The position numbers were made by a program, and so were the translations under genes. Below are positions 33,495-45,710 of a DNA stretch of 64,000 bases, piece by piece. Position 1 is the first letter of the stretch; each line of letters opens with the position of its first letter. The notes below the pieces were generated by a model. It was not told the origin of the DNA. It saw only the letters and a program-made list of their open reading frames with translations, and searched no databases. Location of the stretch: contig NW_019211459.1 in assembly GCF_002443255.2 (NCBI RefSeq), positions 24,695,388 through 24,759,387 on the forward strand, read 5' to 3'. Source of the DNA: Varroa destructor (taxonomy: Eukaryota; Arthropoda; Arachnida; Mesostigmata; Varroidae).

Positions 33495-34794
33495 CAGTAT
33501 CAACTATACTCATTAATGCGTGTATCGAGTAGGACAGAGCCGTCGATGGCCCCCTTCAAGGTCTTACCGCTTACTTAAGCATGCGTACTTTCATATCATC
33601 ATATACATCATAGCATCATACACAGCACATGACTATGTGCTGTGTATTATGTGTACATCTATTCTAAGCATCACGTAAAATATAACTAACAACGAGTGCG
33701 AATGAGGAAAAGTAACAGTATGATTTTTTCTCATTTCTGCAGAGGAACTACTCGCACAATCTCCAACGTGAAACCAAAAAAAAAAATGACTAAAACTCAT
33801 GGAGCCGCAATTTGTGTAGGTGCTCCTTGAGCGCTAATGTGAACCGATTAGGCCACGCAATGTAATGTAAAATACTCCTGGTTTGTTTTTACCGTCCGCA
33901 GACGTAGACGTTATATAGACTATTTTACCCTACCGTATAGTGCGGCTTTTGAGGACTTTTTTGACGTTATTCCTGATTTATAGCGTCTATATGTATAGAA
34001 GTGCATGCGTCGTCCGCAAGCAACTCCGAATGAGCTCTACTTCATTATTGTCACTGGCTACCATTTCTGTTTATCTGAGGTATGGTAGATAAATTGTATC
34101 GTTCAAACGTTTCTATTGATTAGTATTTTGTATTATTTTCCACTTTATCCACAGATATCTGTCATAGTAGTATAACAGTTAAATAGTCAAACGCTACTCA
34201 TATCAGCTATCATATCGGTTATTTTGTGGACAGTTTCAACCACGATATCGATTAACTGTTTATCGGCTAAGCGGTTGTCGTTCGTTATCGTCACGGCCGC
34301 AAGGGCACTGACCTATTTGGCCGGTTAAAGTCGACAATGGAATTGTCCTTCCCGTCGCCGTCGTTTCTTTTTTTTTTTGCAGAAGTCGCTAACCGTACAA
34401 CGGGTCCTAGCAATAATACTATCATTACCTTAATAACTGCTGCCTTGCTACCGCCAGACTCCAAGGGACAAAGAGATAAAGCGTCTGTATTTCAGATAGA
34501 TTTCAAACTGAATAGAAGTACTATGGTGTTCATATTATCCAGTAGCGCTGCTGCTTTCGCTGCCGAAAGGTAGTCGGGGATGGATACGCCCTGCGTTTTA
34601 AGGAAATGGCTTTCACTCTCGGGCTAGAGGAAAACCAACTCTGATTGACTCACTAGACACCACAATAATCAGCCTAAGCGCTGATGCAGTTCATGAATGA
34701 ACAAGACTTATCATTGAAGCAAGATGATAGCACCAAATCTCGCCTGCAACTCCCTCTGCTATGGGACGTACAGACTGGAGACCGACGAAAATGA
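33495..34794. other. No supported gene; contains a long perfect hairpin
   Basis: Apart from the inverted repeat at 33618-33647 and a short ATG frame, 34337-34573 (plus, unbiased), the stretch is stop-rich and AT-rich. Confidence 0.45.
33618..33647. repeat. Perfect 13-bp inverted repeat with 4-nt loop
   Basis: ATACACAGCACAT (33618-33630) and ATGTGCTGTGTAT (33635-33647) are exact reverse complements around GACT. Pairing resumes weakly outside after one mismatch (CAT with ATG). A stem of about 13-17 bp is short for a metazoan microRNA precursor, and the loop is tight. Confidence 0.9.
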
Positions 34795-35190
34795 CAGCGA
34801 GACGCAGTGGAAGCTGGAGAGCGGGCGTTCGAGAGAAGGTTGGGGAATAGTCCGAAGGGCCGCAGCAGCACGGGCCTGCGCTTTGTGGGAAACTCTGCTG
34901 CTCTTTGGTTGGCTATCACCGCATGGCTATCCATGTTTCGTCTTCGGACATGCTTACTGAGCGCGACGGTCGGTAACCGTCTCAAGAGCCAGCGAAAAAT
35001 CGGCTTTCAGACGGCGACCCGCGACGCAGCGTTAAAGCTTCTGAAGGGAAGTTACTTGGCGGGAAAGTTGTCGTGCGTAGGTATTTTCTTTGACTTATTC
35101 AGCTTGTACTACCTTTTTTGCTGTTCACGCTTTATCGTTGCTGGCCTGCACGGCTGGGCGATTCGTTGTGAGCCATTGGGCAGTCCGAAT
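34795..35190 (+). CDS. Exon-like frame ending at a GTAAGT donor
   Basis: The frame opens after TGA and stays open 132 codons to CCGAAT|GTAAGT, a consensus 5' splice site, leaving phase 0. In the first 85 codons about 65% begin with a purine and a third with G. The peptide starts polar and basic and becomes membrane-like (ALWLAITAWLSMF, then CVGIFFDLFSLYYLFCC), suggesting two transmembrane segments. There is no Met and no strong acceptor (AAAATGACAG|CGAG is weak). The next plus-strand exon candidate, 35595, needs a different phase, so they do not join directly. No family was recognised. Confidence 0.36.
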
Positions 35191-35594
35191 GTAAGTCGCT
35201 CTTTGTAGTGGTGTGACGTAATTGCTGGTGCCATTGTCGCGTTGGGGCTAAACAGGTTCGTGAGAATACGACGAAAAGCCTGGCTTCTTAAGACAGCGCT
35301 GGGCAGCGAAGAACGACCTAAAGGACGTCTTCCAGGGCGAGTAAGAAAGCGGATCTGATTGAAAGGTGTAATGGAATGGTAGGGAGTCGCACTGGTATTC
35401 ATAACAGGGCCTGCGACTAGGACCATAATTAGAAGTTTACGTTGGTCTGAAAGGGTGATACTTTGCAGTGATGATTCTAGCTATGACATAATTGGCTGAT
35501 AGCTTTTGAGCGGAGTCTGTAGACAACCATTCAGCGTAATGATAAAAATAGCGTTACAAAGTTGTATTGAGTGTTGTTTCAAATTGACCCTCAG

Positions 35595-35968
35595 ATTTCT
35601 CTCGTGCAAACAAATTGGTCGACTTAGTTTTAGAAGGCAAAGAAAACATTTTTCTACGTTTTAAAAAAGTTAAAAAAAGTTTTACGTCCATTATCGTCGT
35701 CTGCCATTTTAACACCGAAGCGTGTCTTTACTTAGATTCAAGCCTAGACCATAGCGTGACCCTAACATCAGCAGCGAACCCATCAGACGACAAAGGTAGC
35801 ATACAAGCAGCTCCTAGAGCTAGACTTTGTTTGGTTTGCGATCGTATATGCGTTAGTGGAGTGGCGGTGACCGGTGTACGTGACGTTTATGATTATTATA
35901 GCAAAACAGCCGAAGAGATACGTTTTAGGTACTCAGTCCAGGCCACTTCACTCAGATATATGCCATAA
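35595..35968 (+). CDS. Exon-like frame with weak alpha-2-macroglobulin receptor-domain resemblance
   Basis: An acceptor-like TGTTTCAAATTGACCCTCAG at 35594 leads into 124 codons ending in TAA. About 62% of codons begin with a purine and 33% with G in DNA of about 20% G, one of the stronger biases in the window. Residues reading ACLYLDSSL and, some 45 residues later, VYDYYSKTAEEIRFRY recall the C-terminal receptor-binding domain of alpha-2-macroglobulin and insect thioester proteins, which typically has LYLD-like and VYDYY motifs near its end. The spacing is longer than usual, and no thioester motif (GCGEQ) was seen upstream. The resemblance may be chance. Confidence 0.28.
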
Positions 35969-38584
35969 CAAACATACCGAATGAAAGTGATTATTCATTA
36001 AGTTGCTAGAAATAGATAGAAAAAAGCTCTATCTACGGCTTAAAAGGCGGTAATGTTAAACGTAAATGGGTAACTAACTCTAGCAATTAACTAACAATAC
36101 ACAAAGCATTACTTGCTATAAAGTCAGTCTGACATGAACATTTTGTTTGTTTAGGTCACATAGCGTCCTTTTCAGCCCGTCCTCGAATACGACTATTTAG
36201 AACATCCGCGCTCGAACTGTTTTAATTTTCGCTTTACGAACATCATTCGTATGGCTAAAATTGGATGTCGTTGAATTTTTTATGGAAGTCGACGGGCAGT
36301 TTATCTAGATCTCATTTTGATGGTAGCGAACCCCCCGAATTTGAACGCATCCCCCCTGAAACGTATCTTCTTTAACTCTGCGCCAACGAGAACTGCAAAT
36401 CAATAGTCGCCTAAAGTTTCATCAATCAAATCATCATCATTTTTGTTCCTGATATTTTTAACCTTTGACAGATCGCTGCTTTCGGTAGTGAGACTCTGAA
36501 GGAAGCGACTCAATTGTCGCCGGACTACTTATCTGCGTTAGTTTTCATGGCGCACAGTGCTCTTAACGGGAGCTGCAGAAAGTTTCGCTTTAGATAGCCT
36601 GCTAATATCCAGAGAACTTCTAAGTGTAATGAGAAATACGGGCCCTTGATCCAGGATCTGGTCGACAGGATACGTAGTTCATGCCGTCTCTGTTTTGATT
36701 TCGCAGATTCCGCTAAGTTACCTAGCGTATCCTTTTCGCAACCTATGGCAAACAGTACATCTCTCTCTGTAAATACCGAACATGCAGCGAGACGTTCACA
36801 GACTGGTATACAGGGGATCTGTATAAGTAAACCGGCAATCTGACTCTGATTGTACGATCTATTTTACTGCCATACTTGGCCGCCTGCTTCCTATATTAAC
36901 CAATGTACATGTATCCATCTACGTGCCAGCTTCTTGTAACTTCTCTAGGTTACCCTATATATCCCTCGAAAAACAACGGACTCTCGCTTAGTTACCTGGG
37001 CCAATCCGTCCCAAAGCGAAATCTCTCTAGCAACCCTTTCCTTGACGTCTACTAGTTCATCCCATTTATTCGCTGATTCATTTGTAACCGCTGCCAAATG
37101 TTGGCAGCCTGCCGTACCGTCGTGGCCTGTGTGTCCGTAACAACGCATCAGCCACAGTCTGTCGACGCCAATAGTTGTGAATGAGGGAGACGTTCATGTG
37201 AACTGCTCATTAATTCATCCATTATCAATGGATTCAGCCATTGATTCATTACGAATCCAGCTATACACCCGTGTCATGGTTGTACCTATTTCTTTTCTGC
37301 GGCCCAAGATATAGAGGCCCCGCGCAGAATTCGACCACACTGTGATGAAAGGTCGACTGCGTGATAACGGGTTGGTTCAACCACCGACTGATAGAGGCAC
37401 AAAATCTATCCACATGATCTCAGCTAATGGTTCTAGGCTCTCTTTTTTTTGTCAGGATTTCGTTCAGTTCACGTGCCTGTATACTAGAGTAGATAATAAC
37501 ATACAAGTAGATCACTGTTGGCATTAGGATCGAATCGTTTAGGCTGTTCCATAGTTTTCGTCGCACAACATAGTTTTGTTAAGGCTTCTTCTATGTACCT
37601 GCTTAGCCTGTCGTACTTAACTGTGACAGGATAGCAAAGTGATTATAATATGCTGATAGCATGTGGATAATAGGTTAACGATGTCTTCTTTCGTATTGCC
37701 GTAAGTCAATTAGTTTGATAGCTTTTCGTCACTGACAAATGAGGAGATCCAAATCAAGTCTCCCAAGTAAAGATAGTCGTCTGCTCAGATCAAACTAAAA
37801 GGCAACCAAGGATTTGTAATGATTGATGGGCTACCACAAAAGGGACCAATGCGACGATTTAAACCACGTTCACCAATTGACTTATGCACGGTCAGCTAAA
37901 ATGTTCGTTTCAATTAGTGGATTTCAAGGCGAAAGGTCGATACTGCCCGTTATCGCGAGATGATACCCCGTGATCACGTTACCTACGTATTTGCCTACTA
38001 ATAATAACACGTTGTGGTCGAATCCGGGCGTAAACGAACTTCGTTTCGTGATAAGACCCAGGCACCCAGCTACCTGAAGAAATTCGTAGCGGTCTAGGAG
38101 TAGGACGAAGCATAAAAAGCGCAGAAGCTAGATCGAAATTTTCTATATGCTTTTGAAAACTGTAGCGTCAATAAAATACCAATATTTAGAAAAAGGGCAA
38201 AAACGGATTCATTTATCGCCAATTTTCCTTCCTTCTGGATACACCCAACCGATAAACGAAGATTCAAGATATTGTTTCTCGAGAAATACATAAAGTGTAC
38301 GGGTTGCTATATAAAAACCAAGCGTAAGGAAACGCCATTTCTAGCCTTCGTTTGCCGCCTACGTTCGTTAGGGGCAATCATTATCTGTCGTGCGAGCCCG
38401 ACAGGGTCGTCGTTGCTCATGTTTTATAGAGGTAGCCATATAGGTTTAGCCGGTAAAAAAGCAAACGATGGAAACAAACTAGCTTAGAGTGTGAACGGCA
38501 ATATATCCGTACGCCTCTGTCGATGCTAAACAATACCATCCCTGTCCTCAAAGTACCAGTCTAAACGGGTATCAGTTAAGCTGG
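35969..38584. other. No well-supported gene
   Basis: Short plus frames 36646-36843, 37342-37527 (true ATG) and 38272-38487 have mild purine-first bias and no family or splice support. Otherwise AT-rich. Confidence 0.45.
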
Positions 38585-38887
38585 TTAGACGGTGGCTAAC
38601 ACATTGACAACCTCTATCAATCCTTCGGTCCCCTCCGCGCGCACAGGGACACAACCTATCGCTCCGCCACTACGAGCTTTTCGCTTTCTTCGGGGGATTG
38701 TATTATTAAAAGACCGGCTCAAATTTAAACAGTTTGATAGAAGTGGGCAAGGCGAGCACCGGCCGAGGGCAACTAAGCAGGGGGCAAAGGCTCCAAACAG
38801 CATCGCTGCTTTGTCCCCTCCTTGCCTTAGATGAAAGAGTAAAAAAACAGCCAATGGATGGCTGAGGAGCGGATGAGAGAACGACAA
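38585..38887 (-). CDS. Coding-like frame with strongly biased C-terminal part
   Basis: A 100-codon minus-strand frame. The last 33 codons before TAA are exceptional: about two thirds begin with G, encoding a basic patch (PRRKRKARSGG) followed by an acidic, aliphatic end (GTEGLIEVVNVLATV). The upstream part is Leu/Phe/Cys-rich with less bias, so a real exon may start near 38700. A plus-strand frame in another register (38592-38834) is also open. No family match. Confidence 0.25.
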   Translation of the reverse strand: MSFSHPLLSHPLAVFLLFHLRQGGDKAAMLFGAFAPCLVALGRCSPCPLLSNCLNLSRSFNNTIPRRKRKARSGGAIGCVPVRAEGTEGLIEVVNVLATV

Positions 38888-41800
38888 AACCTAGGCAAAA
38901 TGAAGGGGCAAGACGCGGATCGTTCAGGTCTAAGTCCTACAGGCCTTCGCTATCTCCACTTCTCAGACTTCTCGTTCGTAGGAAGCTAGCCTAGATCGAA
39001 GAAGAAACAGGGGGCAAAAAAGAGCCAAAAGAAGGAAAAGGCTAAATGGACATTTTTCATCAGGAAAACGAAGCAGCTACGCCGTCATCCGTTGACGCAC
39101 CAAGAAGTCGCCCTCGTCAACGTCGTTGACGCTTCATCAAAGAGAAGTGACAGACATAGTGTTCAAGGAGCCTTAGTAGTAGAAGCACACAGATAGGAGA
39201 TCCCTGCCTCCGATGGATCTTCCAGTAGATCGTGAATCGCCGGATAGAGAGCTAAACTAATGCTTCAAAGTGGCTACTCAACTATGATGAGTGACGCAGG
39301 GATACTGCCCGCTCTTATCGAAAAAGACGAAGCTCCATCTCAAAGAGACGAACACCTCTGGTGAGTATTGTAGGCATCGTTCTCAGACCGAGATGCTTCA
39401 ATAAAGACCCACACTAGTGGATTCTCGACTCGGCAAAATGGAAATGCCGGTATGTCGAAGAGTACAGTGAAACTATGAATTTATATTCGAGTTCAACTAG
39501 GTAACTTCGTGCACAAACTTTGCTCTTTCGGTGAATTATGTATCGTTGATTGGACCGGACAACGGCTGTAGTTGGCGCATTCAGTGTCATCCACTTAAAT
39601 AATCAGGCGTCATGACAATACAATTAGCTATTAGCAACGGTTGCTAACGGACATGTACGTTTGGAATACGTACGTAAAACGTCGCATCAAACAGTTGATC
39701 AAAAGCGCCTGGCAGACGGCACGTTTCTTAACGACGTTATCGCTATTAGCTCCCATCTGTTTAGGTAGCTCGACTGCGCGTCAAGTGTAACAAATGGACG
39801 CCGACCGGTCAATTGTATATCGATCTCGATCTACAGCACACAAATAATTGGTCAAAGTTTTACGGCCATGAAAATACAGTTCGTACCAAATGCCATTTAA
39901 ATAAGATGTCGATCCAAACCATACTTGGGCTCATAAAAGTTTTTGCTTCGCGGTGTCTTCAAAAGCTCAATCATCTGTATCATAAGTGATAACAGACGCA
40001 AGCGGGCCTATTATTTTGCGGTCTTTTCTTTGTCTTCGTCCGGCATCTTGAACTTCGATTGAAAATATAATTATTTTTTATTATAAAAAAAAATAATAAC
40101 AACAATAATAAATAACTACAGGCACAGCAAAAAAGCTGCGTTTATAGAACTTTTCCGTTATTTGTGAGGCACTGCTTTGATAAAAGAAAAATATAACTAA
40201 GGTAAAAAAAAAACCGGCTAGTTTTATTGTCTTCCATTTTGTCTAGGTGCCGCTGAAAGTCAGCCTAGCCATCAAAAACGTGTCGAAATCCATGTATGCT
40301 TTTTTTTTTAATTTCTTTTTAATAAGTGTTATTAAAACTTCTGCACGAGTGATTTTTTTTCATATGTCAATAAACTTTTCTCGCTGTGCCTTGAACCAGT
40401 GTAGTCTTACTCATTTCGTAAATACCGTTTACCACTTTCTCTTGACCGTACGCAGTCTCAACGTGGGTTAGCGACTTTTGTAGTACAATTGTTGCGGTTA
40501 TTGACGATTGATCTAAATGAACGAAAGTCAAATTTTTGAGCCATTTGACGAGCTATTGCAGTTGAAAGCTTTTTTTTTTGTCTTCGTGCCAGCTCGCTGT
40601 GGCAATGGCGTTTGACCGGTGCGATCTACCCTTACGCCGTCTTCGGCCAGCCCTTGGTTACCCATTAGCTTACCATATCACTAGTTGTCCGAACTCTCGC
40701 CAATGGCCAACTTCGTTACTGTCGCTAGTTCATTTATCATCGAAACAAAGAAGATTCATTGCTTGCTATCGGTTCTCCCTTTCTTCACAGGCAGCTCTAT
40801 CGGTTGCAGACACTGTCTGATTGCTCAGCTCGTTTCTGTGTGGACATGGCGCGATCGGGTATTTCTTCGTGTGCTATATTACAAAGGCACTACTAACCAA
40901 GTAGTTTCTTCATCGAACTTTCCCTCAAAATCAGCCCCCTTGACTTTCCTTCTAACTGACCTTCTCTATCCGTAAGCGGTATAGTCCTCTTTTAAGTTTC
41001 ATTATTTCCCTCCACAAAGATTCTGCCTTTTAACATTGTTCACAATCTCAGCTGAATAGAAATGCATTCGCGAACCTTGTCTTGGTTAGGGACAGGCCTT
41101 GGTAAACATACAAGGGACGTGAAGCCTCACCAAAACAAACCAGGAAGCAAATATAGTTCAGTTGCGGAAAGGGCCTCACCGCGTAGACGAGTAAGGACAT
41201 CTACTTGGCGGTGCCCTAAGAAGACTGCATGCATGAGGCAAAAACTAACGATAGCTGAGAACACGAGACAACAACCCTCAGCGCCCCCGCTACCGGGACC
41301 CAGACATTGCGCTAGCCGCCGGACTTTCTGCAGCGAGCTGCTTGTCATCTTTGTGAAGAACCTGCGGTTGAGTTAGCGCGGAACGCAGCTGTGCCAAGAA
41401 AAAAATGTGCTACTGCCAAGTACGCTGGCATACTGTGTAGGGTAAAGCGTATTCTGCTCTAGTTTATACTAGGGGGTAAAGAAAGGGGAAAAGCTGTGAG
41501 TACTCAACGATGAGCAGCGCCTTGGTTTTCTGCTAAAGAACGAGCAGCAGCAGCAGAACTACCCCAATGGACTTCGAGGATAGCTAAGATTTGTTAGGGA
41601 GAGGTTGGTGGAGGAGATATAAATTGGGAGATAGTCTCGCAAGCGAGGAAGCATCCTCCCCTTCAGCGCCATGGGGCAACGAAAGCTCCATAAATCATTT
41701 GATGACCACAACTGACGCTTTCAATGGCTCAAAAGAAGCCAGGCTAGCAAAGCAAGAAGATGGACCAGAATAAGAAAAGAAGATGGAAGATAACGAAAAA

Positions 41801-43588
41801 GCACGCCGGGAGGCAAGGAATGAGAACTAGAGGAATACCGAGAAAGATTTAGATCGCTTTGACGACGCTGTCGAAAAAACGTTATGCTATTATGCTCGCC
41901 CACTTAAGTACGTTAAGATTACTTTGAATCACGTTCTTTCCGTGGGTTGGGTCAAACCAAACGTGATTAGTATCGTAAATTAATATAAGAAAACGCTGTT
42001 GTGCACTCAAATTATGTACGGTCAGCCGTTACAAAACAGAACGTACCATGCTTAGTATATGTATGCCATCAGCGTTTTTATCTTTAGTAAGCTGCAAATA
42101 TTTAGCGGGTTGTGCTGTTTGTTCTGTATAGCATGTAGTATAACGGACTCGAAGTAATCCTGAAGCCAAACACCCAGCTATACTATACTTGTGGGCTTAG
42201 ACCGTTTCGTATGTCCAAATAGATTAATATATGATCACCAGTAATATGCATTAACACACACAGGATGCATAGAGGATATCTGTATAATATATTGATGTAT
42301 GTACCAGCTAGCTATTTGTGCGTGTAACCACTACAGCCGATGAAATTGCATGCTTTGTCATAACGTAAAGGTCCCTGCTTGCACAACCTTACCAATGTTA
42401 GTCACTTATCGAACCTAGGGAACCTGGCGTCTCTCTAATTAGGCTAATGTAGTTTAAGGAGTTTAAGGTAATCATATCATCTTATCTCTGTATTTTCGTC
42501 ATTGTCGTTTAGACGTTTTACGGCAGATTCCGTTCGGAAATAGATTGCATTGGTTCAACGTTTGAATGTTCGTTACTTGGGTCTCCTAGATTTTAGAGAA
42601 CGAAGATGCGGAATTGCAATGTGTTCGTTATATCTAACAGTCTCCCCTTTGGCAAAAATAGCCCAGTCACTTCTTTGTTTTACCGATTGACAGCGGGAAA
42701 CTAGCCAACCAGCCTGAACCTAGGAAATGAGACCAACTTCTTTTCTACAATTTATTCGGATCATTAGTTATTCTTTAAAATATATATCGACAAGATTGAT
42801 TACATTATGATTAAATTTAAATTTCAACCCCGACGCGCGAGCTTCGACACGCAACGTGAACTCGAGGACCAGCGATTCCGGAGGGGGTGGGTCGACACAG
42901 TCGCAAATGGCCAACGGTCTATAAATGATCGAGTTGGACGCTTGTCCTATCGGACTATATATTACAAATATTCTGATTATTTCAACATGATCAACTGATG
43001 TCCGATACTTGAAGCTTTAAATGTTTTTCTTCTTGTCTAAAAGAAGCGCTTGTCACCATGTGTCACGCAGAGAAACGGCTTTCCTCGATCGGTCGTGTTT
43101 AGATTTTTGTTTTATGCAACGATTTTGCAAGTAATACTAAGAAATACAATTGGCACATCTCTAATTTAGGAAAAAGAAACTCTACAGACTGAAACAATAA
43201 ACGGGAAATGTTTTACCTGTTTAATTAGCATTAAACAAAAATAAATCTAACGATTCATAGGTACTAGCCGCACGAGTTCAACACATCACAAAAGATTGAA
43301 ATTTCTAATTACTATTGCCAATGCCAATTCATGTTCTGCATATAACCTGTAACGGCTAACCTAACCATATACTCTAAACGTTAAAGCTTTATATACCCCA
43401 GCAAATATATGTTTCTCGCTCCTTAGGTATGTTCGGCCATCAAACGTTTCGCTTGCGTATAATGTAATCGCTAGCCTGATTGTTCACATTGTCAAAACAG
43501 TAAATATTATTGCTTATTATGCGAAACTGCGTCACACTCTTTGAGATTCCGTGGGGTACACGTGTCGGCCTTTTGCGTGGGTGGCAGA
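38888..43588. other. 4.7 kb with no well-supported gene
   Basis: The best short frame is 41127-41348 on the minus strand: ATG at 41348 with A at -3, 73 codons, one hydrophobic stretch. Opposite it lies the plus ATG frame 41062-41376, so neither is secure. 39.05-39.15 kb holds repeated CGTTGACGC strings. 42-43.5 kb is AT-rich and featureless. Confidence 0.45.
40069..40115. repeat. AT-only low-complexity tract
   Basis: A near-pure A/T stretch with an imperfect inverted repeat (TTATTTTTTATTAT opposite AAAAAAAATAATAA) grading into AAT/AAC units. Confidence 0.8.
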
Positions 43589-43995
43589 CTAGTGGGTGTC
43601 TGAATTTTTATTAAACTGTTTCTTTTTTTCAGCCTCGCTACCTTCTGTTCGAAAGCTGGCGCCGTCCGCTCTTGACGGAGAGCGATCTCTACGCATCGCG
43701 TCCGCTCGCTTTACCGCGTATGACCCGTTCCCTAACTGAACTCTTCTTCGCGACGCAGCGGCGGAGTACGGTACACATTTAGAAGAGGAGGCGCGCAAGA
43801 GGGCTAAGAAGGGAGCAAGCAGAGACTGTGTAACTAACGAAAGAGTTGTAGGGGGTACACGGAACATACCCGTATACAGACAGGGGCATACACCGCACGT
43901 CGATTTCGTAAGGGCCGGGTGAAGGGTAGATTGCAGAGGTGCAAGCCGGACAAGACGGTGGTAATTCTCCGCGCCGCTACGCGCTAGTTCCTTTG
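43589..43995 (-). CDS. Candidate terminal exon, phase-compatible with 44413-44634
   Basis: On the minus strand a branchpoint-like CTTAAC, a C/T-rich stretch and TTAAAAAAG|CA at 43996/43995 precede a frame of about 135 codons ending in TAG. The last 54 codons are strongly biased (about two thirds purine-first, a third G-first) and encode a hydrophilic, Arg/Ser/Glu/Lys-rich tail. The centre is Leu/Ser/Thr-rich. The exon begins with two bases of a codon, exactly complementing the single base left by the upstream exon donor, which gives an Ala codon at the joint. No family was recognised; the tail looks disordered. Confidence 0.35.
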
Positions 43996-44412
43996 CTTTT
44001 TTAACGACCAACGGGGGCAAACGTTAAGCTGATGGTTTTGGCGCCTTGCTTCACCCGCGCCTAGACCTGTGAGGTCAGGAATGGGCAGTGAAGTGCCCCT
44101 AAGCTGCGAACAAGAAGGGTTCGAGTGATGGGAGTGCAGTTGACAGCGGCGGATCCAATGAGTCTACGATACGGTGAAGTTCAGAGGTTTGCCGGTTCAC
44201 AGCCAAAAAGGGGCTAGGGCAGCGACGGAAAAAGGCCTCTCTGAAGGCTTTGCGTTAGCCTACTCTCACTATTCCAAGTGTTATCGATCTCACAGGACCA
44301 AAACCAGGCCCAAACGCTTGCAAAGTAGCCTAATATGGACGCGCACTGTTACCAGTAGTAGAAGCAGTAGTTTTAAAGAGTGGCCGCGGTATAAGCAGAA
44401 GAGAACTATTAC

Positions 44413-44634
44413 CTGGAGTCTCGAGATGCCTCGGCTTGATCTTCCCCGGTAACCCAGCTGCAAGAATACGGCTCCTATCACTTTGCTTGGTTCCGATGGT
44501 TGGCCATGGATCGCTGCTAGTCGCCGGTGGCAGGTTGGTAGTCATGGAGGAGCTTGGAGGTTCGCTAGGATGAGTTGTCGCAGCCCCGGTCGTTTTAACG
44601 ATGGGCGCAGTGTTCAGCACTGCATCGCCTTCAG
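44413..44634 (-). CDS. Exon-like frame ending at CAG|GTAATA
   Basis: Minus strand: GTTTCACCCGCGCTGAG| precedes 74 open codons that end at ACTCCAG|GTAATA, a good 5' splice site. This frame has the strongest periodicity found (about 39% purine-any-pyrimidine codons and 66% purine-first over the extended frame). The peptide is Thr/Ser/Pro/Ala-rich with few hydrophobics, like a disordered linker or mucin-like region, with no recognised motif. It would splice over about 417 bases to 43995. An upstream exon is needed because there is no initiating Met. Competing plus-strand frames (44174-44452, 44483-44905) are less biased. Confidence 0.38.
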
Positions 44635-45058
44635 CTCAGCGCGGGTGAAACTTTCAGATAGCGTGGCAAAACTCGTTCCCATAACGTACACCTTACAGGC
44701 TTGTCCCTATGCCAACTTTCTATCACTTAATACTTCAACTGAACCCCAAGGATTCGAGCGTTTTCCGTCAGTCTCTACCTCACGAAAGCTTTGTGCCGCC
44801 GAAGTGTACTGCCGCTTTGTAGGTATGACACCCTGTTTTACATCTTTCCTTCTGCTTGTCTACGCATTGACTTTGACGCTATTCGTTTTCATCGTCAGTG
44901 CTTAGCCATCTCATCGGGCTCTAGCTTCGTCTAACTTGCCATAATATTAGGGGAAGCGATTGGCCTTGTATTCAAACAGACGTAGCAGCCATCGAAGGGA
45001 GAATGAACAGAGAAAGGGACAAAAGACAAAGAAGCTCATCGAATCTATTGACACAGAA

Positions 45059-45071
45059 GGGGGGGGGGGGG
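45059..45071. repeat. Homopolymer G13
   Basis: Thirteen consecutive G on the plus strand, the longest G run in the window and a likely site of sequencing or assembly length error. Confidence 0.95.
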
Positions 45072-45144
45072 TACGTTGGCGCTCGTTAAAAGTGGGCGGA
45101 TCATGGCCAAAAAAAGAACCGACCAATTAGAGTTTGATTAGCAA

Positions 45145-45378
45145 TTACATTTGAATTATCTCGATGGCTATTTGGCTTTCCGTCGAAGAGGGAAAAGGGA
45201 GTGATAGCTCATTATCGCAAGTGACTTCCGACCTCATCGACGACGATCGCGGATTGCTTCGGTTTGACGTGTTGGCGCTGATTGTCAAATCTATGTTTTC
45301 TATGCGTGGATCCCGCCGCCTAAGACGCTCCCTCATTGCCTCTCGTTGCTCAATAGGAACTATAGCATTAATTTGCAA
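45145..45378 (-). CDS. Coding-like frame resembling a cytosolic tail
   Basis: A minus-strand frame of 77 codons ends in TAA, with about 60% purine-first codons. The peptide is highly polar: an Arg-rich helix (EAMRERLRRRDPRIEN) followed by Ser/Asn/Pro-rich sequence, typical of the cytosolic end of a membrane or regulatory protein. It has no ATG at the opening (TTG). A GCTATAG|TTCC boundary could be the acceptor, but it lacks a pyrimidine tract. The codon-aligned plus strand is also open (45164-45412). No family was recognised. Confidence 0.25.
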   Translation of the reverse strand: MQINAIVPIEQREAMRERLRRRDPRIENIDLTISANTSNRSNPRSSSMRSEVTCDNELSLPFPSSTESQIAIEIIQM

Positions 45379-45710
45379 AAATCACCCGTCTTTAAGTAAT
45401 ATAGAGTGTTGATGATCTTTAATTTACTTGGACTTAATAATCAGTGGTGTCTAGCAAACAAAGCGGGTTGGATAGTCGACATTGGATGCACCATCATTTT
45501 CACTGAACTAACGAGTTTCTCTTGCAATTGTTTGCTTACTACTTCTTGTATCAATTCAGATATAAGTTAATTTCGTAGTTCGCGCTCTTGGGAATAGTGA
45601 AATCAAAGCGATTTTCAGCCTTCAGAGGCGCAATTGGGGATGCGTGATTCCGCAACCATAAAGTGCATTCCTGTTATTTCTTCACAGGGTTCTAAGCGAA
45701 GTAAGTAGAC

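Noticed and set aside
33795..33866. A-box-like GTGGCCTAATCGG on the minus strand followed by a T-run, suggestive of a tRNA
   Set aside because: No matching B box at the right distance and no cloverleaf or 7-bp acceptor stem could be formed.
35800..35870. CLVCDR string resembling the start of a nuclear-receptor zinc finger
   Set aside because: The remaining six Cys and the GFF signature are absent; spacing does not fit.
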